The translations under genes were made by a program, and so were the position numbers. Of a DNA stretch of 64,000 nt, positions 25,433 to 32,685 are shown one piece after another; the stretch's first letter is position 1, and each line of letters opens with the position of its first letter. Origin of the DNA: a virus. Location of the stretch: positions 62,001-126,000 of the IMG/VR virus record IMGVR_UViG_3300037391_000010. One strand, written 5' to 3'. The notes under the pieces are model-generated. The model had not been told where the DNA came from. It saw nothing but the letters and a program-made list of their open reading frames with translations, and searched no databases.

Positions 25433-25654
25433 ATGCTGATTCAAATCGATGACGGCGATGAAAACAGTCTCGAAAGTTTGAGAAACACCACGGGTGCCAA
25501 GGACTACAAGGAGCTATTCAACAACGCTCTAACCATGTTGTCGTGGGCTGTTGAACAACGTCGGGCTGGGCGTGAAATTGGTTCCATCAACGAGACTGAA
25601 AAGTCATATCGCGTGCTTCAGATGAATATCCTCGACCGCGCTGTGGCTAACTAA
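25433..25654 (+). CDS. Ribbon-helix-helix-like / small DNA-binding protein (73 aa)
   Basis: ATG behind TTTAGGAGC. SLRNTTGAKDYKELFNNALTM, then WAVEQRRAGREIGSI, matches the common small-protein pattern of a short strand, GAK(S/D)..E.FNNAL helix and W.....GR.I that occurs in RHH-type phage and bacterial regulators. It lies just after the tRNA and before a strong terminator, so it may be an autoregulator. DNA binding is inferred. Confidence 0.6.
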   Translation: MLIQIDDGDENSLESLRNTTGAKDYKELFNNALTMLSWAVEQRRAGREIGSINETEKSYRVLQMNILDRAVAN

Positions 25655-25688
25655 CAGTTCGGCCCTACCATGCGTGGGTGCCGATTTA

Positions 25689-25728
25689 GGGGGCGGTTCT
25701 CTCCGCTACGCAGCCGCCCCCGGTTTTC
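25689..25728 (+). terminator. Rho-independent terminator
   Basis: GGGGGCGG (25689-25696) pairs with CCGCCCCC (25714-25721), followed by GGTTTTCTTT. It follows the gene ending at 25654. Confidence 0.8.
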
Positions 25729-25731
25729 TTT

Positions 25732-25917
25732 ATGACCACGAACTGTATTAAATGCGGTAAACCCCTCGAAGAAGACCTCGTGAAGAAGCTCCAGATCATG
25801 GCCGAACTCTTCGGCGAAGATTTCACCGAGCACTTTGTCTGCGATACCTGCTACGTGCCGACTCCCTGCCCGCCCGACTGCGAAGGCTGTGTATGGGAAC
25901 GAGAACACACCGAATAA
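25732..25917 (+). CDS. Small zinc-ribbon protein (61 aa)
   Basis: NCIKCGKPL near the start and VCDTCYVPTPCPPDCEGC near the end give two CxxC knuckles, a rubredoxin-like zinc ribbon, with a helix between. It starts four bases after the terminator's T run, with no obvious ribosome site, and ends 51 nt before terminase. Function unknown. Confidence 0.6.
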   Translation: MTTNCIKCGKPLEEDLVKKLQIMAELFGEDFTEHFVCDTCYVPTPCPPDCEGCVWEREHTE

Positions 25918-25968
25918 CCTTCCCAAATCCAAATCCTCCTGCTACGTAACCCTTTTGTATGGAGTCCC

Positions 25969-28101
25969 ATGGCTGACAAGAAAGTCAAAAGTACAACTTG
26001 GACAAAGCTCGCAGACAACCTTCTGCCTGACGCGACAAAGAAGATCAATGCCATTGACTTCATTGAAGGCCCGGGCGGAACTGGTATCGTCCTGCGTCCC
26101 GTTCAGCGTGTTCTCGTAAAGTCCCTCTTCGCCGTCCCATTCGATTACCGCCCCAAGTGGGCAGACGCCATCGAAAACTGGGGCATGGTGGAGATGTGGA
26201 ATCCATTCCGCGATGAACTGCTCCGCACAGTCACGGAAGAAGAGTACCTCCACATCGTTCACGAAGAAGGTCGCTGTAACGTTGGGGATTGGCGAGACAT
26301 ACCTGAAAGAGGCTTCAACGAAGCTGTTGTCTTCTGCGGTCGTCGTGGCGGTAAATCGGAAGTCGTCGCCGCCATCGCCGCATACAAACTCTACCTCACC
26401 CTGTGCATCAATTCGCCGCAGAAGTTTTTCGGCTTGGCCGAGGGCTCCAAGATCGACTTCACCTTTTTGGCTCAGGACGAAACGGGTGCAGGCCGACTGT
26501 TCCAAAAGCTTCAGGCCGCAGTCACCCGTGCAACGTGGTTCCACACCTACATCAAAGACAGCAACGTCAAGAACCTGACATTCACTTGCGAGGCTGACCG
26601 TCACCACAAGGTCGATGCCAAGCCGTCGATTCAAGTCGTATCGTTGCCTTGCACAACGAACGCCGTTCGTGGCCCTTCGTCTCTCTTCCTTGCCCTCGAT
26701 GAGTTCGCTCACTTCCGTTCCGAAGTGGGCTCCACGTCTGAAGATATGTATGTGGCCGCTACGCCTGCCGCTGGCGACTTCCACCATGAAGAAAACAAGC
26801 CCGTCATCCTTGATGAGGCTGATTTTCATCAAGCGGGCGATTTCAAGCACGTGGAACCAGTCGGTACGGAAGGCAAACTTGAATTTCAGGACTCATTGAT
26901 TCTGAGCATCTCGTCGCCATTGAAGAAAGTCGGTATGATGTACGACCTCTACCGCATGGCGATGGAGGACGGCATTAACGAGGACAACCCGACGTTCGCC
27001 CTGAGTTGTTCGTCGGCGGAAATGAACCCGAAGTTAAAGGCGGGGTTCTTGCGTGACAAAGCCCGTAAAAATCCTCTCACGTTTAAGGCTGAGTACGGCG
27101 GGCAGTTCTTGGAATCTACGGAATCGTTCGTTCGATCCATCGACATCATGACCTGTACGGATGTTACCGCATGGGATGTCAAAACCGAACCCACATTTGG
27201 CGTCCTTGCGCCCGCATCGGGAGCAATCGTCCGTCAAAACTGCGTGCGATTCGACGGTAATCAGGTGGGCTACAACTACTTCTGGGGTCTCGATCTGGGC
27301 GGCGTGAACGTCACCGATCCTGACAATACCCGACCCGATGGTTGCGCGTTGGCGATTGGGCACCTTGAGGTTCGTCAATCGCAGAACCCAACGCCCGGAT
27401 TGACTCACGGTTTTCACTTAGTGTTCGACTACATTGATCGTATGATTGCAGGTGAAAGGTTCGATGGCCCGGGGGTCGATATCCAAACTCCCGAGGGTGT
27501 GAAGTACACGGATTTCCAACTCCTGCCCGTGAAGGACATCCTGCTCTGGCTGAAGGAAATGAACAAGGTTCTCCCGTGCTACAAAGGATCAACCGATCAA
27601 CACGCAGGTCGTCAGCTTATCACCTTGTTGGAACAGAATGAAGTCAACAACATGGAACTGGTAAACTTGACTCCCGCAGTCAACTCGGAAATGGCGTATG
27701 CGCTGCGTTCGTTCATCAACGATCACACTGCCAACTTCCCGTATGTGCCCAAGTTCATCCATGAAATCAAGATGGTTGAGACCGACGTGGTTGCCAAATA
27801 CCGCATTCGCGTCCACGCCCCTCTGGAAAAGGGAGCCCACGACGACATGGTGGATGCTGTCATGCTCGTCGCTATGCAGGTTCAGACATGGCTAATTGAC
27901 GAGGGTCACCTGAAGATGGACCCAACGGGGCAGAGCCTTGTCATGCAGCGTCAGCAGGCACTCCCGAAGAAGCCGATTATCAACATAGATGCCATGAGTA
28001 TGAGTGACTTAAAGGCAGCGGAACGTGAATATCAGATGACCAAATTCAAGTTCGGCGGCGGCAGCCACCGTGTTGCCCGAGGTAGAGGACGCCGTTTCTA
28101 G
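25969..28101 (+). CDS. terL: Terminase large subunit (TerL)
   Basis: 710 aa. The ATPase Walker A is CGRRGGKS at 123-130. The Walker B, LALDE at 241-245, is followed by FAHF. The C-terminal nuclease has WGLDLGG (~442-448) and KGAHDDMVDAVML (~623-635), the acidic residues of an RNase H-fold headful nuclease. TerL pumps DNA into proheads and cuts concatemers. The length is within the family range. No TerS is certain: the 73-aa proteins at 24289 or 25433 are candidates by position only. The Gly/Arg tail and TAG stop end the gene. Confidence 0.95.
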   Translation: MADKKVKSTTWTKLADNLLPDATKKINAIDFIEGPGGTGIVLRPVQRVLVKSLFAVPFDYRPKWADAIENWGMVEMWNPFRDELLRTVTEEEYLHIVHEEGRCNVGDWRDIPERGFNEAVVFCGRRGGKSEVVAAIAAYKLYLTLCINSPQKFFGLAEGSKIDFTFLAQDETGAGRLFQKLQAAVTRATWFHTYIKDSNVKNLTFTCEADRHHKVDAKPSIQVVSLPCTTNAVRGPSSLFLALDEFAHFRSEVGSTSEDMYVAATPAAGDFHHEENKPVILDEADFHQAGDFKHVEPVGTEGKLEFQDSLILSISSPLKKVGMMYDLYRMAMEDGINEDNPTFALSCSSAEMNPKLKAGFLRDKARKNPLTFKAEYGGQFLESTESFVRSIDIMTCTDVTAWDVKTEPTFGVLAPASGAIVRQNCVRFDGNQVGYNYFWGLDLGGVNVTDPDNTRPDGCALAIGHLEVRQSQNPTPGLTHGFHLVFDYIDRMIAGERFDGPGVDIQTPEGVKYTDFQLLPVKDILLWLKEMNKVLPCYKGSTDQHAGRQLITLLEQNEVNNMELVNLTPAVNSEMAYALRSFINDHTANFPYVPKFIHEIKMVETDVVAKYRIRVHAPLEKGAHDDMVDAVMLVAMQVQTWLIDEGHLKMDPTGQSLVMQRQQALPKKPIINIDAMSMSDLKAAEREYQMTKFKFGGGSHRVARGRGRRF

Positions 28102-28171
28102 GGATTTTCCCATTTATTAACCCAATTTCAAACTGTTAGGTAGGGACAAAACTACTCACACGGGGCTGAAC

Positions 28172-28399
28172 TTGGACTACCCAAACATCACCATCGCCGC
28201 TACAGCGGTCGCCGCACTGTTGGTCAGCATCTACCAGCACATGCGTGTCACAAAGATGCCCGACAAGATCAAGGCGGAAATAGCCGCCGACGCCCTTAAA
28301 GCCGCCGCCCTTATGCTGGCGGATTCCGTGCTTGCCGCAGCCAAGATCAAGGCCGACGCAGTTGTAGCCGCAGACAAAATCGTAGCAGCCGCAAAATAG
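28172..28399 (+). CDS. Membrane-anchored Ala-rich protein, first part (75 aa)
   Basis: A TTG at 28172 is the likely start (GGGG upstream); an ATG at 28241 is the alternative. Residues ~6-24 form one membrane segment (ITIAATAVAALLVSIYQ), then a Lys-rich boundary and a long Ala-rich helix. The frame stops at TAG 28397-28399, directly after AAAA. Coding continues in the -1 frame (next entry), so this may be the short product of a frameshifted gene. A spanin or holin-associated role is possible but unproven. Confidence 0.55.
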   Translation: MDYPNITIAATAVAALLVSIYQHMRVTKMPDKIKAEIAADALKAAALMLADSVLAAAKIKADAVVAADKIVAAAK

Positions 28400-28650
28400 C
28401 CGACAGCAACACCGAACTGAAACAAACCCTCGAAGGACAGGTCGCTGCCCAGAGAGAACTCGCCGTAAGCGTTCACCAGCTTGCCGAGGCGATGCACCAC
28501 CAATCTGAATTACACTCCGAACAACTTCAACTGATCCGCGAGATGAGCAACGAACAGAAGCTCCTCGCCCAGAACCAGATGACCATCATGAATGGTTTCC
28601 AGCGGGTCGTGGAGCAGTTGATTAACGTCGTGAGTGACAAGAGCGCATAA
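28400..28650 (+). CDS. Coiled-coil continuation in the -1 frame of the preceding gene
   Basis: From GAC at 28402 the frame is open for 82 codons to TAA 28648-28650 and encodes a clear amphipathic helix (TELKQTLEGQVAAQRELAV... then QLQLIREMSNEQKLLAQN). It has no good start near its beginning; an ATG at 28492 would lose a third of it. The preceding frame's AAA can re-pair one base back on AAAA just before its TAG, so a -1 slip would give one ~157-aa membrane-plus-coiled-coil protein. A sequencing indel in the A run is the alternative. Confidence 0.5.
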
Positions 28651-28660
28651 GGAGATAGCT

Positions 28661-28864
28661 ATGGCCGTTGAAAAGACCGCATTTGAATTACCGCAGTTTG
28701 ATCCCATCGCAGCCAGCAGGACGGCGTTGGAGGATACCCTTGATCGGTTCCAGCAAACGTTCGAGTCCTACTCGAAGCCCGAGTTGCGGCGTCGGCTGAA
28801 AGAAAAAGTCGGAAAAATTAGCATCGTTGTCGCACCAAACGGCATCGAAAAGAAGGCTGAGTAG
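28661..28864 (+). CDS. Small hypothetical protein (67 aa)
   Basis: ATG at 28661 behind GGAGAT. The N-terminus has VEKTAFELPQFDP; the rest is one charged helix (RFQQTFESYSKPELRRRLKEKVGK) with a final short strand. No family recognised. The stop is TAG. Confidence 0.6.
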   Translation: MAVEKTAFELPQFDPIAASRTALEDTLDRFQQTFESYSKPELRRRLKEKVGKISIVVAPNGIEKKAE

Positions 28865-28887
28865 TAACGCTCGTAACCTTTTTCCAC

Positions 28888-28916
28888 TTGGCAAAACCCA
28901 AACCTTGGTGTATAAA
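28888..28916 (+). promoter_or_regulatory. Sigma70-like promoter
   Basis: TTGGCA (28888-28893), 17-nt spacer, TATAAA (28911-28916). It drives the sigma-like gene at 29019 and leaves a ~100-nt leader. Confidence 0.75.
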
Positions 28917-28924
28917 CTAGATAT

Positions 28925-28972
28925 GCCCTATGTACTAAAGGGTTAACGTGCCTACAGTGGAAGGCATAGGGC
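28925..28972 (+). promoter_or_regulatory. Leader hairpin before the sigma-like gene
   Basis: GCCCTATG (28925-28932) pairs with CATAGGGC (28965-28972), loop 32 nt, immediately downstream of the promoter. The leader may have a regulatory role; no riboswitch class is recognised. Confidence 0.4.
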
Positions 28973-29018
28973 TGGATTCCTATGGAGTTCAGTATTTTGA
29001 TGGCGTGCTGGAGACTGA

Positions 29019-30074
29019 ATGGTTCCGTTAGAGACCACTGCATTCGCATTTTCTTCCCTCAAGTTCGGCAATCTCTTAGCTGTAGCTCTCTTTCAAGGCC
29101 CTAAACGAATCGATCAACTCTTCGCCCTCGCGCAGGAACGTATGCTGCACGAATGCGGTGACAAATGGCAATACGAGCTTATCCAGACCCTCATCGCTAT
29201 CGGTGAAGAAGTCGATGGCGTGTGGCACGTCCGCCGCACTATGCCAACGGATTTGCTCCCCGTCACCACACCCCCGCCCACCAAACCAGACTCCCAGTAC
29301 GACAAGATTCAGTACGATCCTCGCACGGGGCACCACGTCGGCGACGACGGTTTCCGCGTCCCGAAAGATTTCCTCGAATTCTACGAACGCTACCCCAACT
29401 ACATCCGCAATTGGGTGAAGAAACGCCTCGCCCGCTTTACAGTGGACGAAGACGTTGAAGACTGGACGCAGGATTTAATCATTCACATGAAGTACCTGCC
29501 GCAGACCAGCAAGCATCGCAAGCCGGGTGCAAATGACCGCATAAATGGCTGCACGGACGTGATCGAGACGTTCAACCCCATCAGTCAATATGGGGCCAGC
29601 GAACGTCGTTTTCGCTCCTATGTCAACATGTGCCTCACGAACAAGTTCAACACCGTGTACTCGAAGCGCAACAAGAATCCAATCTGTCGGCAGGGCAACG
29701 TCACCATCGTGACCAACGTTGATCCGTCGCACGAAAACGGTGAGTATGATGTGGTGGACGATGCGTATTGCCACGTGCATTCAGACTACCTGAGTGCCGC
29801 CACGTCCCGCTCCGCACAGCAGTACGAAAACTACCTGCTCGCCAATGAGTTTCGTCGTTACGTTGAGGCGAAAGACCCCGAGTTGGCACCAGTGGTGGAT
29901 GCGATCCAGCACGCTTCGTCCCAACACGAGGCTGCTCGATCTTTGGGCATCAGCGAAACCCTTTTCGCCCGTCACCGCACGCGGCTGAAGGAGTTGGCCG
30001 CAAGCTTCCAAAACCACGATGTGGGAGAGGGCAAACGGAAGCGCGGGCGACGTAAAACGGCGCAGGTGGTATAA
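29019..30074 (+). CDS. RNA polymerase sigma-70-like factor
   Basis: 351 aa, ATG behind CTGGAG. Residues ~145-215 carry a region 2-like pattern: DEDVEDWTQDLIIHM, then FRSYVNMCLTNKF. Residues ~285-330 are a region 4-like HTH: VVDAIQHASSQHEAARSLGIS, then LFARHRTRLKEL. The N-terminus has extra helices and the tail is basic (GKRKRGRRKTA). Phages use such factors to redirect host polymerase to late promoters, and the CTACC motifs in this window are candidate targets. Similarity is motif-level only; a plain HTH protein is possible. Confidence 0.65.
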   Translation: MVPLETTAFAFSSLKFGNLLAVALFQGPKRIDQLFALAQERMLHECGDKWQYELIQTLIAIGEEVDGVWHVRRTMPTDLLPVTTPPPTKPDSQYDKIQYDPRTGHHVGDDGFRVPKDFLEFYERYPNYIRNWVKKRLARFTVDEDVEDWTQDLIIHMKYLPQTSKHRKPGANDRINGCTDVIETFNPISQYGASERRFRSYVNMCLTNKFNTVYSKRNKNPICRQGNVTIVTNVDPSHENGEYDVVDDAYCHVHSDYLSAATSRSAQQYENYLLANEFRRYVEAKDPELAPVVDAIQHASSQHEAARSLGISETLFARHRTRLKELAASFQNHDVGEGKRKRGRRKTAQVV

Positions 30075-30075
30075 T
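30067..30075 (+). promoter_or_regulatory. Extended -10 promoter TGGTATAAT before tonB
   Basis: A perfect TGnTATAAT sits on the stop codon of the sigma-like gene, 49 nt before the TonB start. A short ORF (MQELRVLI) lies between 30085 and 30111. There is no clear -35. Confidence 0.6.
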
Positions 30076-30124
30076 AGGCAACAAATGCAAGAACTTCGGG
30101 TTCTAATCTAGTATGGGGGCGAGC

Positions 30125-30865
30125 ATGTTCGAAGATAGCCTTTTAGAGTCAGGCCGTAAATTGAAGGACAAACGCGGGCGGTACACGTCGGTCGCATTTC
30201 TGATCGAGGCGGTGGTACTGGGCATCGCGCTCCTGATCCCTCTGTATTACACTGAGGAACTCCCCAAGGCCCAACTCCTCACATTCTTGATTGCCCCAGC
30301 CCCGCCCCAGCCGCCTCCCCCTCCAGCGGCAGCCATCGTTAAGACAGTGAAAGTAAAGGTCGAAACCGATCTCACCGATGGCAAACTCAGAACGCCAACA
30401 CGGATTCCCAACAAAATTCAGAAGATCGTCGAAGACGTTGCGCCTCCATCCGTTTCTACCAGCGGCGTGCAGGGCGGCGTAGTCGGTGGAGTTCCGGGAG
30501 GCGTCCCGAACGGTGTGCTAAATGGTATCCTCAGTATGAACCCGACTGTTCAGCCTACACTCGCCCCGCCGAAAGTTGTACGTGTGTCTACTGGCGTGTC
30601 CACTGGAAACCTGATCCGTAGAGTGCAACCGAACTATCCGCCGCTGGCACGGCAGGCCCGCGTTCAGGGCTCCGTGTTGTTAGAAGCCACGATCTCTGAG
30701 AACGGCGACATCGTGGACTTGCATGTCGTCAGCGGGCACCCCATGCTCGTTACCGCTGCGGTTGAAGCGGTCAAGCAGTGGAAGTACAGACCGTACCTGT
30801 TGAATGGGTTGCCTGTCTCGGTACAGACTCAGGTTCAAGTGAATTTCACCTTGTCTGGTTCATAA
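30125..30865 (+). CDS. TonB family energy-transducer protein, acidobacterial type
   Basis: I choose the ATG at 30125, giving a natural MFEDSLLESG start (246 aa); an ATG at 30113 would add four residues. One membrane segment lies at ~22-42 (FLIEAVVLGIALLIPLY). A Pro-rich stretch (APPQPPPPP), a Gly/Val repeat (GGVVGGVPGGVPNG) and a C-terminal TonB domain (~168-246: NYPPLARQARVQGSVLLEA, SGHPMLVTAAVEAV, QWKYRPYLLNG) follow. TonB couples the ExbBD proton-driven motor to outer-membrane transporters. The N-terminus and the QARVQGSV...GHPML wording match those of Terriglobia, which suggests capture from the host. A phage-borne TonB could alter receptor opening or block superinfection. Confidence 0.88.
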   Translation: MFEDSLLESGRKLKDKRGRYTSVAFLIEAVVLGIALLIPLYYTEELPKAQLLTFLIAPAPPQPPPPPAAAIVKTVKVKVETDLTDGKLRTPTRIPNKIQKIVEDVAPPSVSTSGVQGGVVGGVPGGVPNGVLNGILSMNPTVQPTLAPPKVVRVSTGVSTGNLIRRVQPNYPPLARQARVQGSVLLEATISENGDIVDLHVVSGHPMLVTAAVEAVKQWKYRPYLLNGLPVSVQTQVQVNFTLSGS

Positions 30866-30870
30866 GACTA

Positions 30871-30899
30871 TTGTCTGATTTCCCAGACTACGGTATTAT
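30871..30899 (+). promoter_or_regulatory. Sigma70-like promoter before a short transcript
   Basis: TTGTCT (30871-30876), 17-nt spacer, TATTAT (30894-30899). It lies just after the tonB stop and upstream of a strong terminator. Confidence 0.6.
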
Positions 30900-30906
30900 T
30901 ATAGTG

Positions 30907-30998
30907 CATGGGGGAGAAAGACCCCCGAAACGTTGTTCATCTGAGTAGCTAGTTCCAATGAGTTCCGTTAGAATCGGGCTTGGAACTAGCCTTTTTTC
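30907..30998 (+). ncRNA. Candidate ~90-nt small RNA (or 14-codon leader ORF)
   Basis: Between the promoter above and the terminator at 30948 there is only ~90 nt. The 5' end forms GGGGG(30910-30914)/CCCCC(30922-30926) with loop AGAAAGA. A short frame ATG 30908 to TAG (MGEKDPRNVVHLSS) overlaps it. The layout (promoter, hairpin, terminator, no good gene) is typical of small RNAs. Confidence 0.4.
30948..30998 (+). terminator. Rho-independent terminator with 11-bp stem
   Basis: GCTAGTTCCAA (30948-30958) pairs perfectly with TTGGAACTAGC (30980-30990), followed by CTTTTTTCTTT. The loop is 21 nt. Confidence 0.85.
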
Positions 30999-31006
30999 TT
31001 TCCTCG

Positions 31007-31015
31007 TGGTATCAT
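31007..31015 (+). promoter_or_regulatory. Extended -10 (TGGTATCAT), start codon 6 nt downstream
   Basis: TGGTATCAT ends at 31015 and the next ATG is at 31022, so the predicted transcript start falls at about the A of the ATG. Confidence 0.6.
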
Positions 31016-31021
31016 CGGAAA

Positions 31022-31318
31022 ATGAACTGGCAAAGATTCGGTTTCGGAAGCGGCTTCGTTGTTTTCTCGGTCGCCAGCATTCTGTTCGGCCTTGATATCC
31101 ACCCTGCGGGGCGTTTGTTTCAATTTCTCGTCTACATGATCGTCTGGGCTCTGATCTCAACTCTCATCATCTATCCCATCAAAACACGACGGGCTGCCAA
31201 AAAGCAGAAAGCAGTGGACGACGCGAAGCGGGCGGCAGAGATAGCGACCAAAAAAGCGAAAGCGGTTGACTACACCCCCTCATTCGCGGCTGTCCGAAAA
31301 GGCGTCCGCAAGAGCTAA
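31022..31318 (+). CDS. Small membrane protein, leaderless-type start (98 aa)
   Basis: I choose ATG 31022 (MNWQRFGFGSG) because it sits 6 nt after an extended -10 and directly behind the terminator at 30948. Two membrane segments (FVVFSVASILFGLDI and FQFLVYMIVWALISTLIIY) are followed by a long basic helix (RRAAKKQKAVDDAKR). The topology suggests a cytoplasmic Lys/Arg tail. A holin-like or superinfection-exclusion function is possible; nothing specific is recognised. Confidence 0.62.
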   Translation: MNWQRFGFGSGFVVFSVASILFGLDIHPAGRLFQFLVYMIVWALISTLIIYPIKTRRAAKKQKAVDDAKRAAEIATKKAKAVDYTPSFAAVRKGVRKS

Positions 31319-31319
31319 C

Positions 31320-31895
31320 ATGCTGGAATTCAAGAAACTGTTGCGGACAGGCCGAACGCCAAGAGTACACCCCAACGGATTCATTCAACTCGACCTTAAC
31401 GACGAGCACTCCATGCGGCTCCACGTTTGGCCCGTAACCGAACTCCCAGACAGGCAGAAGACTCGGCACCCCATCCACGATCACTCGTTTGACATGGTGA
31501 GCACGGTTCTGACGGGAAAGCTGATAAACGAAAACCTCGTGTTCCTCACAGTAGCCAATCACCCCGACCTGATCCCAAACCACCAAGAGTACCGAGGCGT
31601 CAAGATCGGGCAGGAAGAAACCATCCTGCAACCCACTGGTATTTACGGAAGCCTCACCGACATGAGTCGAGAGGTTATCTTCCCGGGTCAATCGTACCGA
31701 GTGCCAGCTAAGAGGTTCCATAACAGCATAGCCGAAGGGCTCACAGCAACGCTCATGTCAAAGCTGGATGGCGAGCCGTATAGCCCCCGCGTACTCGTTC
31801 CAGTCGGCGTGCACCCCGACAATGACTTTCGCCGCGAGCAGACCAAGCCGGAAATCCTATGGGAACAGATCGAACTCGCCCTCGCCGCCTGCTGA
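31320..31895 (+). CDS. Cupin-like (cysteine dioxygenase-fold) protein
   Basis: 191 aa, ATG one base after the preceding stop. HPIHDHSFDMVSTVLTGKLINE is the first cupin motif (HxH, then G.L), and KRFHNSIAEG..ATLM is the second, whose His would be a metal ligand. The proteins of this small phage family keep a cupin barrel, but I cannot tell the substrate; a sugar or acid-reductone enzyme is possible. The 3' end overlaps the next gene by 37 nt. Confidence 0.6.
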   Translation: MLEFKKLLRTGRTPRVHPNGFIQLDLNDEHSMRLHVWPVTELPDRQKTRHPIHDHSFDMVSTVLTGKLINENLVFLTVANHPDLIPNHQEYRGVKIGQEETILQPTGIYGSLTDMSREVIFPGQSYRVPAKRFHNSIAEGLTATLMSKLDGEPYSPRVLVPVGVHPDNDFRREQTKPEILWEQIELALAAC

Positions 31896-32188
31896 CCCCC
31901 TACCCGTGGTACATGCCATTTGGCACCCGTCTGCGGCGTGCTGTCGTCTACAATCCCGCGCACCAGTCTGAAGCCTACACGGGCAATCCCAAGAAAAAGA
32001 AGCTTCCTTGGCCTCGATGGAGGAAGGAAGTCGCTCGCATCCTCATCATTCTAGACGTGTTCCTGAGCCAGCCCGAATATTGGCTCGTCAGTCATTACGA
32101 TCTCACCTACCCTCAATGCTCTCGCCTGAGACGCCTCCTCCTCTGGGAAACCCGTTTCTACCTCTGGGCTGCTGGTTTCTCCGAATAA
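31859..32188 (+). CDS. Hypothetical basic protein (109 aa)
   Basis: Start uncertain: ATG 31859 or ATG 31914. The protein is basic and Trp/Tyr-rich (KKKKLPWPRWRKEVARILIILD, then YWLVSHYDLTYPQ). No family recognised. It ends before a CTACC-type motif. Confidence 0.45.
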   Translation: MGTDRTRPRRLLTPYPWYMPFGTRLRRAVVYNPAHQSEAYTGNPKKKKLPWPRWRKEVARILIILDVFLSQPEYWLVSHYDLTYPQCSRLRRLLLWETRFYLWAAGFSE

Positions 32189-32195
32189 AATCTGC

Positions 32196-32206
32196 CTACC
32201 GTCCTT
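32196..32206 (+). promoter_or_regulatory. CTACC-type upstream motif, site 6
   Basis: CTACCGTCCTT, 20 nt before the next ATG and 8 nt after the preceding stop; a weaker match than sites 1-5. Confidence 0.25.
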
Positions 32207-32226
32207 CTTGTTAGGGGGACATTCTC

Positions 32227-32367
32227 ATGTTCAGTCTAATCAAGCTTGCTATCGATGCTGCGGTTCTTGCGGCTGTGTTCTACGGCGGCGTCAAGTTTGG
32301 GATAGCATATCCCACTGTCGGTGCGAAACTCACTTCACTCTTTAGCTGGGTAAAGTCCTTACTCTAA
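32227..32367 (+). CDS. Very small membrane protein (46 aa)
   Basis: ATG behind TTAGGGGGAC. MFSLIKLAIDAAVLAAVFYG is a membrane segment, followed by a Ser/Lys tail. Small single-span proteins at this spot, just before a second membrane protein, suggest a holin or antiholin pair. No lysin was found nearby. Confidence 0.55.
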   Translation: MFSLIKLAIDAAVLAAVFYGGVKFGIAYPTVGAKLTSLFSWVKSLL

Positions 32368-32376
32368 GGTGAACCG

Positions 32377-32676
32377 ATGAGCCCGATTAAAGACATTTTG
32401 GAGATCGCGGAGAACATCACCGTTCTTCTGGCTCTCCTCGGTGGGGCGGCGGGAGGCATCAACTGGTACGTCAAGCGACATGATCGTCAGGCGGCAGGTG
32501 AGAAGGCCGTCAGTCAAATCGATGCTTTGGCGACAGGCTTCCCCAATATGGTCGCAGACATGGCGGTTGTGAAGAAGACCAACGAGAAAGCTGTCGATCT
32601 TCTAACCAGCATGGACAAGGGAATCGCAGTGATGGCTGCACGAAGCGAAGGTTCTAGAACACGGAGAACTGACTAA
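32377..32676 (+). CDS. Small membrane/coiled protein (99 aa), holin-like layout
   Basis: ATG behind AAGGTGA. One membrane segment near the N-terminus (ENITVLLALLGGAAGGINWYV), a charged KRHDRQ boundary and an amphipathic tail. It resembles phage holins of the one-span/N-out type but lacks a decisive family motif. It follows the 46-aa membrane gene by 9 nt. Confidence 0.5.
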   Translation: MSPIKDILEIAENITVLLALLGGAAGGINWYVKRHDRQAAGEKAVSQIDALATGFPNMVADMAVVKKTNEKAVDLLTSMDKGIAVMAARSEGSRTRRTD

Positions 32677-32685
32677 GGAGACACG

